Source: Ketobacter sp. (lineage in GTDB: Bacteria > Pseudomonadota > Gammaproteobacteria > Pseudomonadales > Ketobacteraceae). From it: DNA of 64,000 bases. Made by a program: the position numbers and the translations under genes. Under the pieces are notes generated by a model. The model was not told the origin of the DNA. It saw nothing but the letters and a program-made list of their open reading frames with translations, and searched no databases. Of this stretch, positions 24,556 to 31,878 are shown in pieces. The stretch is from contig NZ_RCHN01000009.1 of the NCBI RefSeq assembly GCF_003671495.1, positions 155,342 through 219,341 of the forward strand, read 5' to 3'. Positions within the stretch are counted from its first letter, which is position 1. Each line of letters opens with the position of its first letter.

Positions 24556-25155
24556 ATGAAAATACGGATCACAGTGGTGATGTTGGCAGCATTGACAGTA
24601 GCTGCCTGTGCCGGACTGGGCACACCGAAAGGCGACCGCAGTCTGGAACGCAATGGTGAGGCGTTCGTGCAACTGCAGGAATTGAAATCCCAGTTGCAGG
24701 CGCAGGGCAAAATGAATCCTGAGCTGATGAGCAAAACGCAACAGCAGCTGCAGGAACAGGAGAGTTGGTTGGGATTGGGTGATTACTACTATTTGGAAGG
24801 CACCCAGTACTTTCTCTCCATGGCAGCCGGTGGTACGGACCAGGCCAACTATGAGAAAGCCCAACACAGCCTTAGTCTTAGTGCCCAATACTACCAAGAT
24901 CTGGATGAGGAGTGGTTGGAAGCACAAAGCATCTGGATGTTAGCACTCACTAATATGCGAGCCGGAAAGCCGGAGGAAACCTGCGGCTATTACCACAAAA
25001 CACTCAAGTTGCTGAAAAAGCCCAGTGGCCAGTTGTCGGAGTTCAACTACGAACGCGATAAGTTCCAGGCACCCCAGGAGTATGTGCAGGGGGTAATGGG
25101 GGAAGCTTGTGCGATCTACCAGGCGCAACAGGCTGTCGCAAAAAATTCACAATAA
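24556..25155 (+). CDS. Predicted lipoprotein of the TPS/ExbB cluster
   Basis: A 199-residue protein with a lipoprotein signal peptide (MKIRITVVMLAALTVAAC, lipobox VAAC, Cys18), so it is anchored to a membrane facing the periplasm. The mature part is mostly helical and Q/E/Y-rich, with ELKSQLQAQGKMNPELMSK and a region of paired helices (about 85-165) that looks like degenerate TPR motifs (YYQDLDEEWLEAQSIWMLAL). No named family is recognised. Its position between the porin and the coiled-coil gene suggests a scaffold for the same envelope complex. Confidence 0.7.
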   Translation: MKIRITVVMLAALTVAACAGLGTPKGDRSLERNGEAFVQLQELKSQLQAQGKMNPELMSKTQQQLQEQESWLGLGDYYYLEGTQYFLSMAAGGTDQANYEKAQHSLSLSAQYYQDLDEEWLEAQSIWMLALTNMRAGKPEETCGYYHKTLKLLKKPSGQLSEFNYERDKFQAPQEYVQGVMGEACAIYQAQQAVAKNSQ

Positions 25156-25231
25156 ATTTTCAACACCGAGTGATAGGGTGGTCAACGGCATAGCCGGTGG
25201 CCGGAGATGCCCAATCAGGGGGGAGTAAACC

Positions 25232-25843
25232 ATGCTCAGAATGATGTTGGTCTTTAGTCTGTTACTGTCGGGCTGGGCCAGTCCGGTGCAGGCAGAGGAT
25301 CGGGCTCTGCAAAATGCGCTGGCGAAGGCGCAATATATGCTGCGTCAGACCACTGCCGAAAAGCAGGAACTGCAGCAACAGCTGGACGCCGTCCGCAAAG
25401 AACTGGAACAGCAAAAAGAGCAGGCGGCCAGCGCCCTGGCGGCGAAAGAAAAATCCACAAGGAAGCTCGGGGATAAGCTGGATCTGTACAATGAGAAGTA
25501 TACCGAACTGCAAACCCAGTATCTGGATCTGCTCAGTTTGTTGCGGGAACAGCAATCCATCAATGCGGACCTGGACGAGAAATTGGCCACGGAGGTGGCG
25601 CGGTTTGATCAGTGCCGCAATCACAACCTGGAGCTGTTTACCCTGAACCAGGAAATCCTGGGCAAATATAAGGACAAAGGCTTCTGGGATGTGGTGGCAA
25701 AAAGTGAGCCGGTCACCGGATTCAAACAGGTGGAGATCGAGAATATTATCCAGGAATACCGGTTTGAGAACGAGGATCTGTTGATCGATGGGACCCTGAT
25801 CTCGAAGAAGACCAATCCCGCCCTTGACCGTGCAGATAACTGA
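25232..25843 (+). CDS. Periplasmic coiled-coil protein
   Basis: A 203-residue protein with a signal peptide (about 1-21, cleaved near VQAED). A long heptad-repeat coiled coil (about 28-125; KAQYMLRQTTAEKQELQQQL, LAAKEKSTRKLGDKLDLYNE) is followed by a short globular end (about 130-203). A well-placed GGGGGGAG ribosome site precedes ATG 25232. It is the last gene before the terminator at 25884. The function is unknown; proteins of this shape often act as periplasmic spacers or partners of TonB/porin complexes, which is inference here. Confidence 0.72.
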   Translation: MLRMMLVFSLLLSGWASPVQAEDRALQNALAKAQYMLRQTTAEKQELQQQLDAVRKELEQQKEQAASALAAKEKSTRKLGDKLDLYNEKYTELQTQYLDLLSLLREQQSINADLDEKLATEVARFDQCRNHNLELFTLNQEILGKYKDKGFWDVVAKSEPVTGFKQVEIENIIQEYRFENEDLLIDGTLISKKTNPALDRADN

Positions 25844-25883
25844 TCGGCTGCGGCCAATACATTAACTTATCCTTCATAATCAG

Positions 25884-25913
25884 AACGCCGACGACCGTCG
25901 GCGTTTTGCGTTT
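25884..25913 (+). terminator. Strong intrinsic terminator ending the TPS/ExbB cluster
   Basis: AACGCCGAC (25884-25892) pairs perfectly with GTCGGCGTT (25897-25905) around GACC and runs into TTGCGTTTC. It sits 41 bp after the coiled-coil gene and marks the right boundary of the unit that begins at 6577. Confidence 0.85.
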
Positions 25914-26180
25914 CTGACTGTCAATTTCTGCCCTTCCTTTTTCATCCAACCTGCTCTGAAAACCACCCGATGCTGAACTGAATCCGGTGCAGTGATCTGA
26001 TTCTGCTCAGTGCATCATTTTGGTCACAAATAGGGAATCACTTTGTAATCGTTTTGTATTCGAAAATTAACCTATCACGCCGGGAAAATTGCTACCTTAT
26101 GTGTGCGCTTGGTGCGGGGGAAACACCAGCATTAACGACGCATTTGAGACCACGTTTTAGTTGCTGAGGATATTAAAATA
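25914..26180. other. Intergenic region before the exosortase locus
   Basis: No gene is seen. The part from about 26030 to 26100 is AT-rich (TTTGTAATCGTTTTGTATTCGAAAA split across the lines) and probably holds the promoter of the regulator gene at 26181. A short inverted repeat (TGGTG/CACCA around 26111-26128) lies downstream of it. I cannot assign -35 and -10 boxes with confidence. Confidence 0.5.
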
Positions 26181-26687
26181 ATGAGTCAGAAGAAGAGCGT
26201 ATCGTTGAGGTTGAGTGAGTCAGACATTGGCAAGTTAAAAGAGATTTCTGCCCGATTGGGAGTGAAGGAAGCGGATCTGCTCCGATTTACCGTGAAGCAG
26301 ACCCTGGAGAAATTGTTACCTTTCCGGGACAGTGAGGCCAAGGGCGTCGACCTGATCCCCACGTTGATCGAATGTGGCAGCGAGCTTACCTATTACCTCG
26401 ACCTGGACAGTGCCGACCTTGAGCGTATCGTCAACGGTGACCTTGAACAGTTGGATCGCCGGGTTGACCCCGAGGATTTTGATATTCTGGCGGCGGCCGG
26501 TGTGCCGTCACCGTACTTCACTTACAAAGTGTCTGAGTTGAAACAGATCAAGGCAGACACATCAAAATTGATCAATTCGCTCAAAGCTTATCTTTACGAC
26601 AAATATTTGGGCGAAAAGATCATGGGTTACCAGGAAGAACCGGTCGAACGTTCAGTGTGTTTAGGAGACAATCAGTATGTACTTTAA
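26181..26687 (+). CDS. Small protein with ribbon-helix-helix-like N-terminus
   Basis: A 168-residue soluble protein. Residues 1-45 (KKSVSLRLSESDIGKLKEI, then a helix ending LLRFTVKQTLEKL) have the beta-strand/helix/helix pattern of ribbon-helix-helix (Arc/MetJ/CopG) DNA-binding proteins. The remaining 120 residues, including LIECGSELTYYLDLDSADLE and DPEDFDILAAAGVPSP, are not recognised and may be a sensing or oligomerisation domain. The gene overlaps the start of the VPLPA-CTERM gene by 11 bp, so the two are co-translated. The likely role is local transcriptional control of the exopolysaccharide/exosortase locus, inferred from position. Confidence 0.68.
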   Translation: MSQKKSVSLRLSESDIGKLKEISARLGVKEADLLRFTVKQTLEKLLPFRDSEAKGVDLIPTLIECGSELTYYLDLDSADLERIVNGDLEQLDRRVDPEDFDILAAAGVPSPYFTYKVSELKQIKADTSKLINSLKAYLYDKYLGEKIMGYQEEPVERSVCLGDNQYVL

Positions 26688-27303
26688 TGCAAGAATTCAG
26701 GGCTGCGTGCTGGCGCTGTCCATGCTTTTGTCCAGCGCTATTCAGGCATCCACGCTCACCATTTCCAGTCACGAGCCTGCCATGTTCAACTCCGGCTTGT
26801 CAGTAATATCCCTGGGTGGGCAGTCCGGATCGAAAATCGAACTGGCAAGTTCACCCCAGGTTGCCCCGGCGGCAGTACAGGCAGGGCAGGTGGTCTATGA
26901 AAGCGTGGAGTTTGTGGATGGCTACGATTACAGCGTGGTGCGGTTGGATGATCTGGCCCAGGGCACCTATCAGTTGACCTTAACAGACTTTGCGTTCCCG
27001 GAAGCATTGACCCAGTTGGGCGTCACTTTCACCACCGCGACGGAAACCCTGGGGAGTATGATGTTGGGTGGCGGCAGTATCCTGCAGGATTCCATTACCT
27101 TCGATATCACCGAGCATGATTCCTATTATCTGGCGGTATTCGGTCGTGCCAACGGTGCCTCGGCATTGGGGCTCTACGGCGTGGAGCTGAAGAATCTGGT
27201 GTCACATGTACCGCTTCCTGCTTCTCTGGTGTTTCTGTTGTCCGGCCTGGCAGTGCTCTCCTTCAGCCGGTTGAAAAACAAATCGTTCCGAAAGCCCATC
27301 TAG
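26677..27303 (+). CDS. VPLPA-CTERM protein encoded in the exosortase locus
   Basis: A 208-residue secreted protein. A signal peptide (about 1-25, ending SAIQAS) precedes a beta-rich body of unknown family with TLTISSHEPAMFNSGLSV and YQLTLTDFAFPEAL. The C-terminus is HVPLPASLVFLLSGLAVLSF followed by SRLKNKSFRKPI, a textbook VPLPA motif, hydrophobic helix and basic tail. It should be recognised and cleaved by XrtD (44897). Start ATG 26677 lies inside the end of the regulator gene, preceded by TTAGGAGACA. It is a second substrate, besides the protein at 4012. Confidence 0.85.
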   Translation: MYFNARIQGCVLALSMLLSSAIQASTLTISSHEPAMFNSGLSVISLGGQSGSKIELASSPQVAPAAVQAGQVVYESVEFVDGYDYSVVRLDDLAQGTYQLTLTDFAFPEALTQLGVTFTTATETLGSMMLGGGSILQDSITFDITEHDSYYLAVFGRANGASALGLYGVELKNLVSHVPLPASLVFLLSGLAVLSFSRLKNKSFRKPI

Positions 27304-27311
27304 AAAAGCCC

Positions 27312-27357
27312 AGCCTACTGGAACAGTGACTGCGTTCGATTTCTGTTTCAGTAGGTT
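27312..27357 (+). promoter_or_regulatory. 15-bp hairpin downstream of the VPLPA-CTERM gene
   Basis: AGCCTACTGGAACAG (27312-27326) pairs with CTGTTTCAGTAGGTT (27343-27357) over 15 positions with two G-U pairs, around a 16-base loop. No T-run follows. The outer arm sequence (AGTAGGYT) recurs three more times downstream. It may act as an attenuator or mRNA-stability element between the sorted-protein gene and the export genes. Confidence 0.55.
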
Positions 27358-27478
27358 ACCTGTCCATTTCCTGCAAGCTAACCGAAACATAAACTTCATA
27401 TTAGGCCGGTACAGTAGGCTACCTTGGCAAACACCTGCCAACCTAGGCAGGTCTGATAGTAGGCTTTGAGAGTAGGCT
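27350..27478 (+). repeat. Four AGTAGGYT octamers plus a small palindrome before the wza-like gene
   Basis: AGTAGGTT occurs at 27350 and AGTAGGCT at 27413, 27458 and 27471, with an inverted copy (AGCCTACT) at 27312. Between them ACCTGCC (27433-27439) pairs with GGCAGGT (27446-27452). The last octamer ends 4 bp before the GTG start at 27483. The cluster suggests a regulator or RNA-binding-protein target; the role is unproven. Confidence 0.5.
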
Positions 27479-27482
27479 TAAT

Positions 27483-28052
27483 GTGTTAGTTCATCGTATA
27501 CAAATGCTGGGATTTCTGGTTCTGGCACTGATTTCATATTCTGTAAATGCGGACACCGCCTCCGCACCGGCGAGCCCGGCGTATCAGGTCCAGCCTGGCG
27601 ATATTCTGGAGATCTCCGTCTGGAAGGAACCGGATCTTTCCAAGGAGTTGCTGGTGCCGCCGGATGGTAATCTGGCCTTCCCCCTGATCGGCCATCTGCA
27701 AGCGCAGGGTGCCACCATCAAACAGTTGCAGGCAGACATCGCAGAAAAGCTGTCCCGTTACATTCCCGACCCCAGCGTCACCGTCTCACTGCTGAAGGCG
27801 GCGGGCAATCTCTATTATGTGGTGGGCAAGGTGAATCGACCCGGACAGTATCCCATGGTGGGGCCGACATCGGTGTTGCAGGCCTTGAGTATGGCGGGTG
27901 GTATGACCACCTACGCCAGTGAGAACGGTATCAAGATTATCCGCAATGGCAAAAAGGAAGCCATTGCTTTTCGTTATGGTGACATTGAAGACGGGGAACA
28001 ACTTCAGCAGAACATTTTGTTAGAAAGTGGTGATGTTGTTCTGGTGCCATAG
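27483..28052 (+). CDS. Wza-like polysaccharide export protein (short form)
   Basis: A 189-residue periplasmic or outer-membrane-associated protein for export of the exopolysaccharide. A signal peptide (about 1-23) is followed by a Poly_export domain (about 33-105; YQVQPGDILEISVWKEPDLS, VPPDGNLAFPLIGHLQAQG). A single SLBB-type domain follows (about 110-185; YYVVGKVNRPGQYPMVG, LQALSMAGGM). It lacks a lipobox cysteine and the extra SLBB repeat and C-terminal amphipathic helix of full-length Wza (about 380 residues), so it cannot itself form the Wza pore. The start is GTG 27483 or ATG 27504. It overlaps the next gene, which encodes an outer-membrane barrel. Confidence 0.88.
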   Translation: MLVHRIQMLGFLVLALISYSVNADTASAPASPAYQVQPGDILEISVWKEPDLSKELLVPPDGNLAFPLIGHLQAQGATIKQLQADIAEKLSRYIPDPSVTVSLLKAAGNLYYVVGKVNRPGQYPMVGPTSVLQALSMAGGMTTYASENGIKIIRNGKKEAIAFRYGDIEDGEQLQQNILLESGDVVLVP

Positions 28053-29274
28053 CAGGAGGCTCATCCGCGTTGTTCCGTTCGTACTGTTGGCGCTAGGACT
28101 GAATAAGGCCTATGGGGCAGCCCAGTATTACGGAGGTGATATTGGTGTCTCCGCATTGAGCGACGACAATTACGGGCTCAGCACCTTCGCCAAGAACGAC
28201 GTATCGGGCACCAGTGTCCAGGCGCGGGGCAGGGTGCGCTGGGAGACGGAACTGAGTGAACTGGACCTCAGTGGTCGCCTGGTGGATGAGAACCTGAATG
28301 AAGACGATGTCGACGAGAATGACGTACTGCAGGTGATTCTGCAGGGAAACCGCAGGTTGGAACGGGGGAGAATCACGTCCCGGGCTGCGGTGATTCAGGA
28401 CACGACTCTGGCGGACGATGCACTGAGCTCGGGCGTCACGCTGGTGGATGTGGGTCGTGATCGCTACAGCCTGGCGCTGTCCGGCGAGTACTTTTTTACC
28501 GAAACCCAGGGCGCCAGTGTATCCGCTTATGGTGAGGCGGTGCGGTTTGAGGAGTATTCGCCAACGTTGTCCGAATACGACTATACCTCGCTGGATGCCC
28601 GCTATCTGTGGGCCATGCACGAAACCCTGACCGCCTACATCAGTGGGGTATGGAGCCGAATTGAATACGAAGACAATGTGCGCCTGGATCTGGTGTTGAA
28701 CGGAAGCTTTGTACCCGACCGGACGAATATCGAAAGCGGCAGTCTGGGCGTGAACTGGACCCTGGCGGACAAGTGGTCCCTGGATGCGAGCCTGGGTTAT
28801 CGGCAAACGGATTATTTCGGCCGCTACTATTTCATCCTGTTCCCGGCAACGGTGTACACGCTGGAAACGGAAGAGGAAGGTGACGGCAGGATCAGCAATC
28901 TGTCGTTACAGTACCAGGGGGAACGCACCCTCTACACACTGAGTTACTATCAGGAGATTCTGCCCAACACCTCCGGCCTGCTCATTGATGAGCGCCGCTT
29001 GGAAATGGTGGCAAATACCCGCCTGAGCGAGAATGTCCGCCTCAATGTGCGTGCCTACGCCAGTGAGCAGAGAAGCGAGATTGACACGGATAATCGGGAC
29101 AACATTGACGTGGCCTATGGCCTGATGGGGTTCGATTGGCGGTTTCGGAAATCCCTCAGTGTGCGGGGAAGCTATCGCTACATTTATCGGCGCTACATCA
29201 CGAGCAGTAATGACACTGAGTCGAACCGGGTGACCCTGGGACTGTATTGGACACCAACACCATTTGAATGGTAG
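28033..29274 (+). CDS. Outer-membrane beta-barrel protein of the exopolysaccharide locus
   Basis: A 413-residue predicted barrel with signal peptide MLFWCHSRRLIRVVPFVLLA (cleavage near AYGA). The mature part alternates hydrophobic and polar residues with repeated strand-turn units (YSLALSGEYFFTETQGASVS, KWSLDASLGYRQTDYFGRYY) and ends TLGLYWTPTPFEW. It resembles the EpsL-like or PEP-CTERM-system-associated barrel proteins found beside Wzz and Wza genes. It probably provides the outer-membrane channel or scaffold that the shortened Wza-like protein lacks (inference). Start ATG 28033 overlaps the upstream gene by 20 bp; GTG 28027 is an alternative. An AGGAGG lies at 28054-28059, after the overlap, with no good start codon behind it. 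Confidence 0.78.
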   Translation: MLFWCHSRRLIRVVPFVLLALGLNKAYGAAQYYGGDIGVSALSDDNYGLSTFAKNDVSGTSVQARGRVRWETELSELDLSGRLVDENLNEDDVDENDVLQVILQGNRRLERGRITSRAAVIQDTTLADDALSSGVTLVDVGRDRYSLALSGEYFFTETQGASVSAYGEAVRFEEYSPTLSEYDYTSLDARYLWAMHETLTAYISGVWSRIEYEDNVRLDLVLNGSFVPDRTNIESGSLGVNWTLADKWSLDASLGYRQTDYFGRYYFILFPATVYTLETEEEGDGRISNLSLQYQGERTLYTLSYYQEILPNTSGLLIDERRLEMVANTRLSENVRLNVRAYASEQRSEIDTDNRDNIDVAYGLMGFDWRFRKSLSVRGSYRYIYRRYITSSNDTESNRVTLGLYWTPTPFEW

Positions 29275-29311
29275 CGGATTTCAGGAAAACTGAACAACAG
29301 GTAGAGAGACA

Positions 29312-31057
29312 TTGGAAGCAGCAACGGACAATCAGCTGGATCTGGATGAACTGATACGCATAATTCGGCGCCGCATGAAGCCGGCGCTGATTGCTCTGTG
29401 TGTGGTATTCGCACTGAGTGTGGCTTATGCCATCATCGCGGAGCCCACCTATCGCTCTGAATCCACCATCCTGATCGAGCAGCAGGAAATTCCCCAGGAT
29501 CTGGTGCGTTCCACCGTCACCAGCTTCGCGGACCAGCGCATCCAGATGATCATCCAACGGGTGATGACTTATTCCAAGCTGGTGGTCCTGATCAAGAAAT
29601 ACGATCTTTATGCCGAAGAGCGGGAAAAGGAACCATTAGAGTCGGTGATTGAGCAAATGCGGGACGACATCCATCACCGGATGATCAGTGCCGACGTGGT
29701 GGACCCCCGCAGTGGGCGGCCCATTGAGGCCACCATCGCCTTCAATATCGGTTACGAAAGTCACAGCGCCAAAACCGCCCAGCTGGTGGCCAACGAACTG
29801 ACCTCCCTATTCTTGAGTGAAAACATCAAGACCCGGCAGGAAATGGCGGATGATGCTGAGGCGTTCCTGGCGGAAGAGGTGAAGCGGCTGGAGCAAAAAA
29901 GCCGTGAGCTGGAAGCCAAACTGGCGGAATTCAAGGAGTTGAATCTGCGTAAATTGCCTGAGATGACTTCCCTCAATATGAGTTTGATGGACCGCACGGA
30001 ACGGGAGTACTTTGACCTGAGCCGCCAGATCCAGTCGTTGGAAGAGCGTCGCGTGTTTCTGGAAGCCAGTCTGGCCCAGCAGGAACCCAATGCCGCGGTG
30101 GTGGGGGCGGGGGAACAGTCAGCATTGACCCCGGCAGCCCGGGCGCGACTGCTGCAAAACCAGTACATATCCTATCTGGCCATGTATTCCGAAAATCATC
30201 CGGATGTGATCCGCGTCAAACGGGAACTGGAGAATCTGGTGGGGGATGGGGATTTCCCCAACGAATCCGCGTTCATCGAAAAACAGCTGGATCTGTACGA
30301 GGCAGAGCTGGCAACTGCGCGTAACAAGTATGGTGAGGAGTATCCGGACGTGCGCCGTCTGGAATCCGTCATTGCGGCATTCAATGCCAAATTGAAAAAG
30401 CTTCCTGCCGACAAAGGTACTGATCTGCGCAATGCGGATAACCCGTCTTATGTGCAACTGGCGACGTCCCTGAAAACCGTGGATGTGGAATTGAGCCACC
30501 TGAAGTCCAGCCGGGCCAAACTGCGGGAAAAACTCGACGAGTTGGAAGTGTCACTGTTACAGGCCCCCACCGTGGAGCGGGAGTACCGGTCCCTGTCCCG
30601 GGATTATGAAAACACCACCCGCAAGTACCAGGAATTGAAAGCCAAGCAGTTGGAAGCCGGGTTGGCCAAATCCCTTGAGGACGAGAGTAAGGGGGAGCGC
30701 TTTACCCTGATCGAGCCGCCCTTGATGCCGGAAAAACCCATCCGGCCGAATCGCATGCTGATCGTGATGGCCGGGTTTATCCTTGCAGTGGCCAGCGCTG
30801 TGGGTATGCTGTTTATACTGGAAAAGCTGGACCGCACGCTGCGTTCACCCAACGCTGTATCCAGGCATCTGGGGCGGGCGCCATTGGCTGTGATTCCGCA
30901 TATCATTACCTACAGTGAGGCCAAAGCGGTCAAGCGGGGGCGTCTGTATCTGGCCGGGGGCCTGGTGATGGCGGGGATGATGTTGGCCACCGCCATTCAT
31001 CTGGCCTGGATGCCGTTGGATGTGCTTTGGTACGCCGCGTTGCGCAAGCTGGGTTAA
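29312..31057 (+). CDS. Wzz/GNVR-type polysaccharide chain-length determinant
   Basis: A 581-residue inner-membrane copolymerase that sets exopolysaccharide chain length. A first transmembrane helix (about 22-42, PALIALCVVFALSVAYAIIA) leads into a large periplasmic helical domain with long coiled coils (about 190-260, 330-470). The GNVR-like region VEREYRSLSRDYENTTRKY precedes the second transmembrane helix (about 480-502). A further hydrophobic segment near 545-565 makes it longer than simple Wzz proteins; there is no fused kinase domain. The start is TTG 29312, preceded by GTAGAGAGAC. The first ATG is at residue 22 and would cut off the conserved cytoplasmic start. It matches the exosortase-locus chain-length family. 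Confidence 0.87.
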   Translation: MEAATDNQLDLDELIRIIRRRMKPALIALCVVFALSVAYAIIAEPTYRSESTILIEQQEIPQDLVRSTVTSFADQRIQMIIQRVMTYSKLVVLIKKYDLYAEEREKEPLESVIEQMRDDIHHRMISADVVDPRSGRPIEATIAFNIGYESHSAKTAQLVANELTSLFLSENIKTRQEMADDAEAFLAEEVKRLEQKSRELEAKLAEFKELNLRKLPEMTSLNMSLMDRTEREYFDLSRQIQSLEERRVFLEASLAQQEPNAAVVGAGEQSALTPAARARLLQNQYISYLAMYSENHPDVIRVKRELENLVGDGDFPNESAFIEKQLDLYEAELATARNKYGEEYPDVRRLESVIAAFNAKLKKLPADKGTDLRNADNPSYVQLATSLKTVDVELSHLKSSRAKLREKLDELEVSLLQAPTVEREYRSLSRDYENTTRKYQELKAKQLEAGLAKSLEDESKGERFTLIEPPLMPEKPIRPNRMLIVMAGFILAVASAVGMLFILEKLDRTLRSPNAVSRHLGRAPLAVIPHIITYSEAKAVKRGRLYLAGGLVMAGMMLATAIHLAWMPLDVLWYAALRKLG

Positions 31058-31104
31058 TCACCGGTTAACAGAAGTCCCCCAGGAACCTTTGTGAGGAGAA
31101 ATGT

Positions 31105-31878
31105 ATGGCCTATGTTCAGGAAAAGACGACCCTTGACATCAAGGGCAGTCGTGTCGAGATGCCGGAAAACCGTGAGGTTGCCACCTTGACTTACCCTATT
31201 CGGTATCAGCATACCCATATTCACAAGGTCTCCCGGGAATGGCTCAACGAGCAGCGCATTCTGTGCAAGGGGGCGGACCGCCAGGTAGTCCAGGCCTATA
31301 AATTGCTGCGTACCCAGGTTCTGAACAAGCTGCACCAGCATCATTGGAACAGCATCGGCGTGATGGCAGCCCGTGCCGGGCAGGGCTCCACCCTGACAGC
31401 GATCAATCTGGCCATCAGCATTGCATTGGATCACCGCTGTACCGCATTGCTGGTGGATTTCAATCTGCGGGACCCGTCCATTCATCGCTATTTTGACTTC
31501 CAGCCTGCCTTGGGTGTCAGTGACTACCTGATCAGTGAGGCCAGTATCTCCGATATGCTGTTCACACCGAATATTGAGAGTCTGGTGGTGTTGCCGGGGC
31601 GGGAGCCCATTGAGGATTCCGCGGAAAGTCTGGTGACACCGGGGATGCGCAGCCTGGTGTCTGAGATCACCGGGCGTTATTCCCAGCGTATTATCATTTA
31701 CGATCTGCCCCCGGTACTGGAGTCGGACGATGCCCTGGCGTTTCTCGATCAGTTTGATGCGGGGTTGCTGGTGATTGAAGAGGGGGTAACCAAAAAATCC
31801 GACATCAACAGAATGGCGGAACTGTTGGGGGACAAACCGATTCTGGGCACCGTACTCAATAATTCCCGGGTTGCATGA
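31105..31878 (+). CDS. CpsD/CapB-type BY-kinase homologue with altered Walker A motif
   Basis: A 257-residue cytoplasmic partner of the Wzz-like protein, of the ParA-like bacterial tyrosine kinase family. The P-loop region reads AARAGQGSTLTAINLA, where active members have G-E-G-K-S/T-T. The invariant lysine is replaced by Ser95. Walker A' (ALLVDFNLRDPSIHRYF) and Walker B (IIIYDLPPVLESDDALAF) keep their aspartates. The C-terminus (GTVLNNSRVA) has no tyrosine cluster. It may be an inactive pseudokinase that still binds the Wzz partner, or may use a variant P-loop. Its stop overlaps the next start (ATGA). Start ATG 31105 follows GTGAGGAGAA. Confidence 0.87.
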   Translation: MAYVQEKTTLDIKGSRVEMPENREVATLTYPIRYQHTHIHKVSREWLNEQRILCKGADRQVVQAYKLLRTQVLNKLHQHHWNSIGVMAARAGQGSTLTAINLAISIALDHRCTALLVDFNLRDPSIHRYFDFQPALGVSDYLISEASISDMLFTPNIESLVVLPGREPIEDSAESLVTPGMRSLVSEITGRYSQRIIIYDLPPVLESDDALAFLDQFDAGLLVIEEGVTKKSDINRMAELLGDKPILGTVLNNSRVA

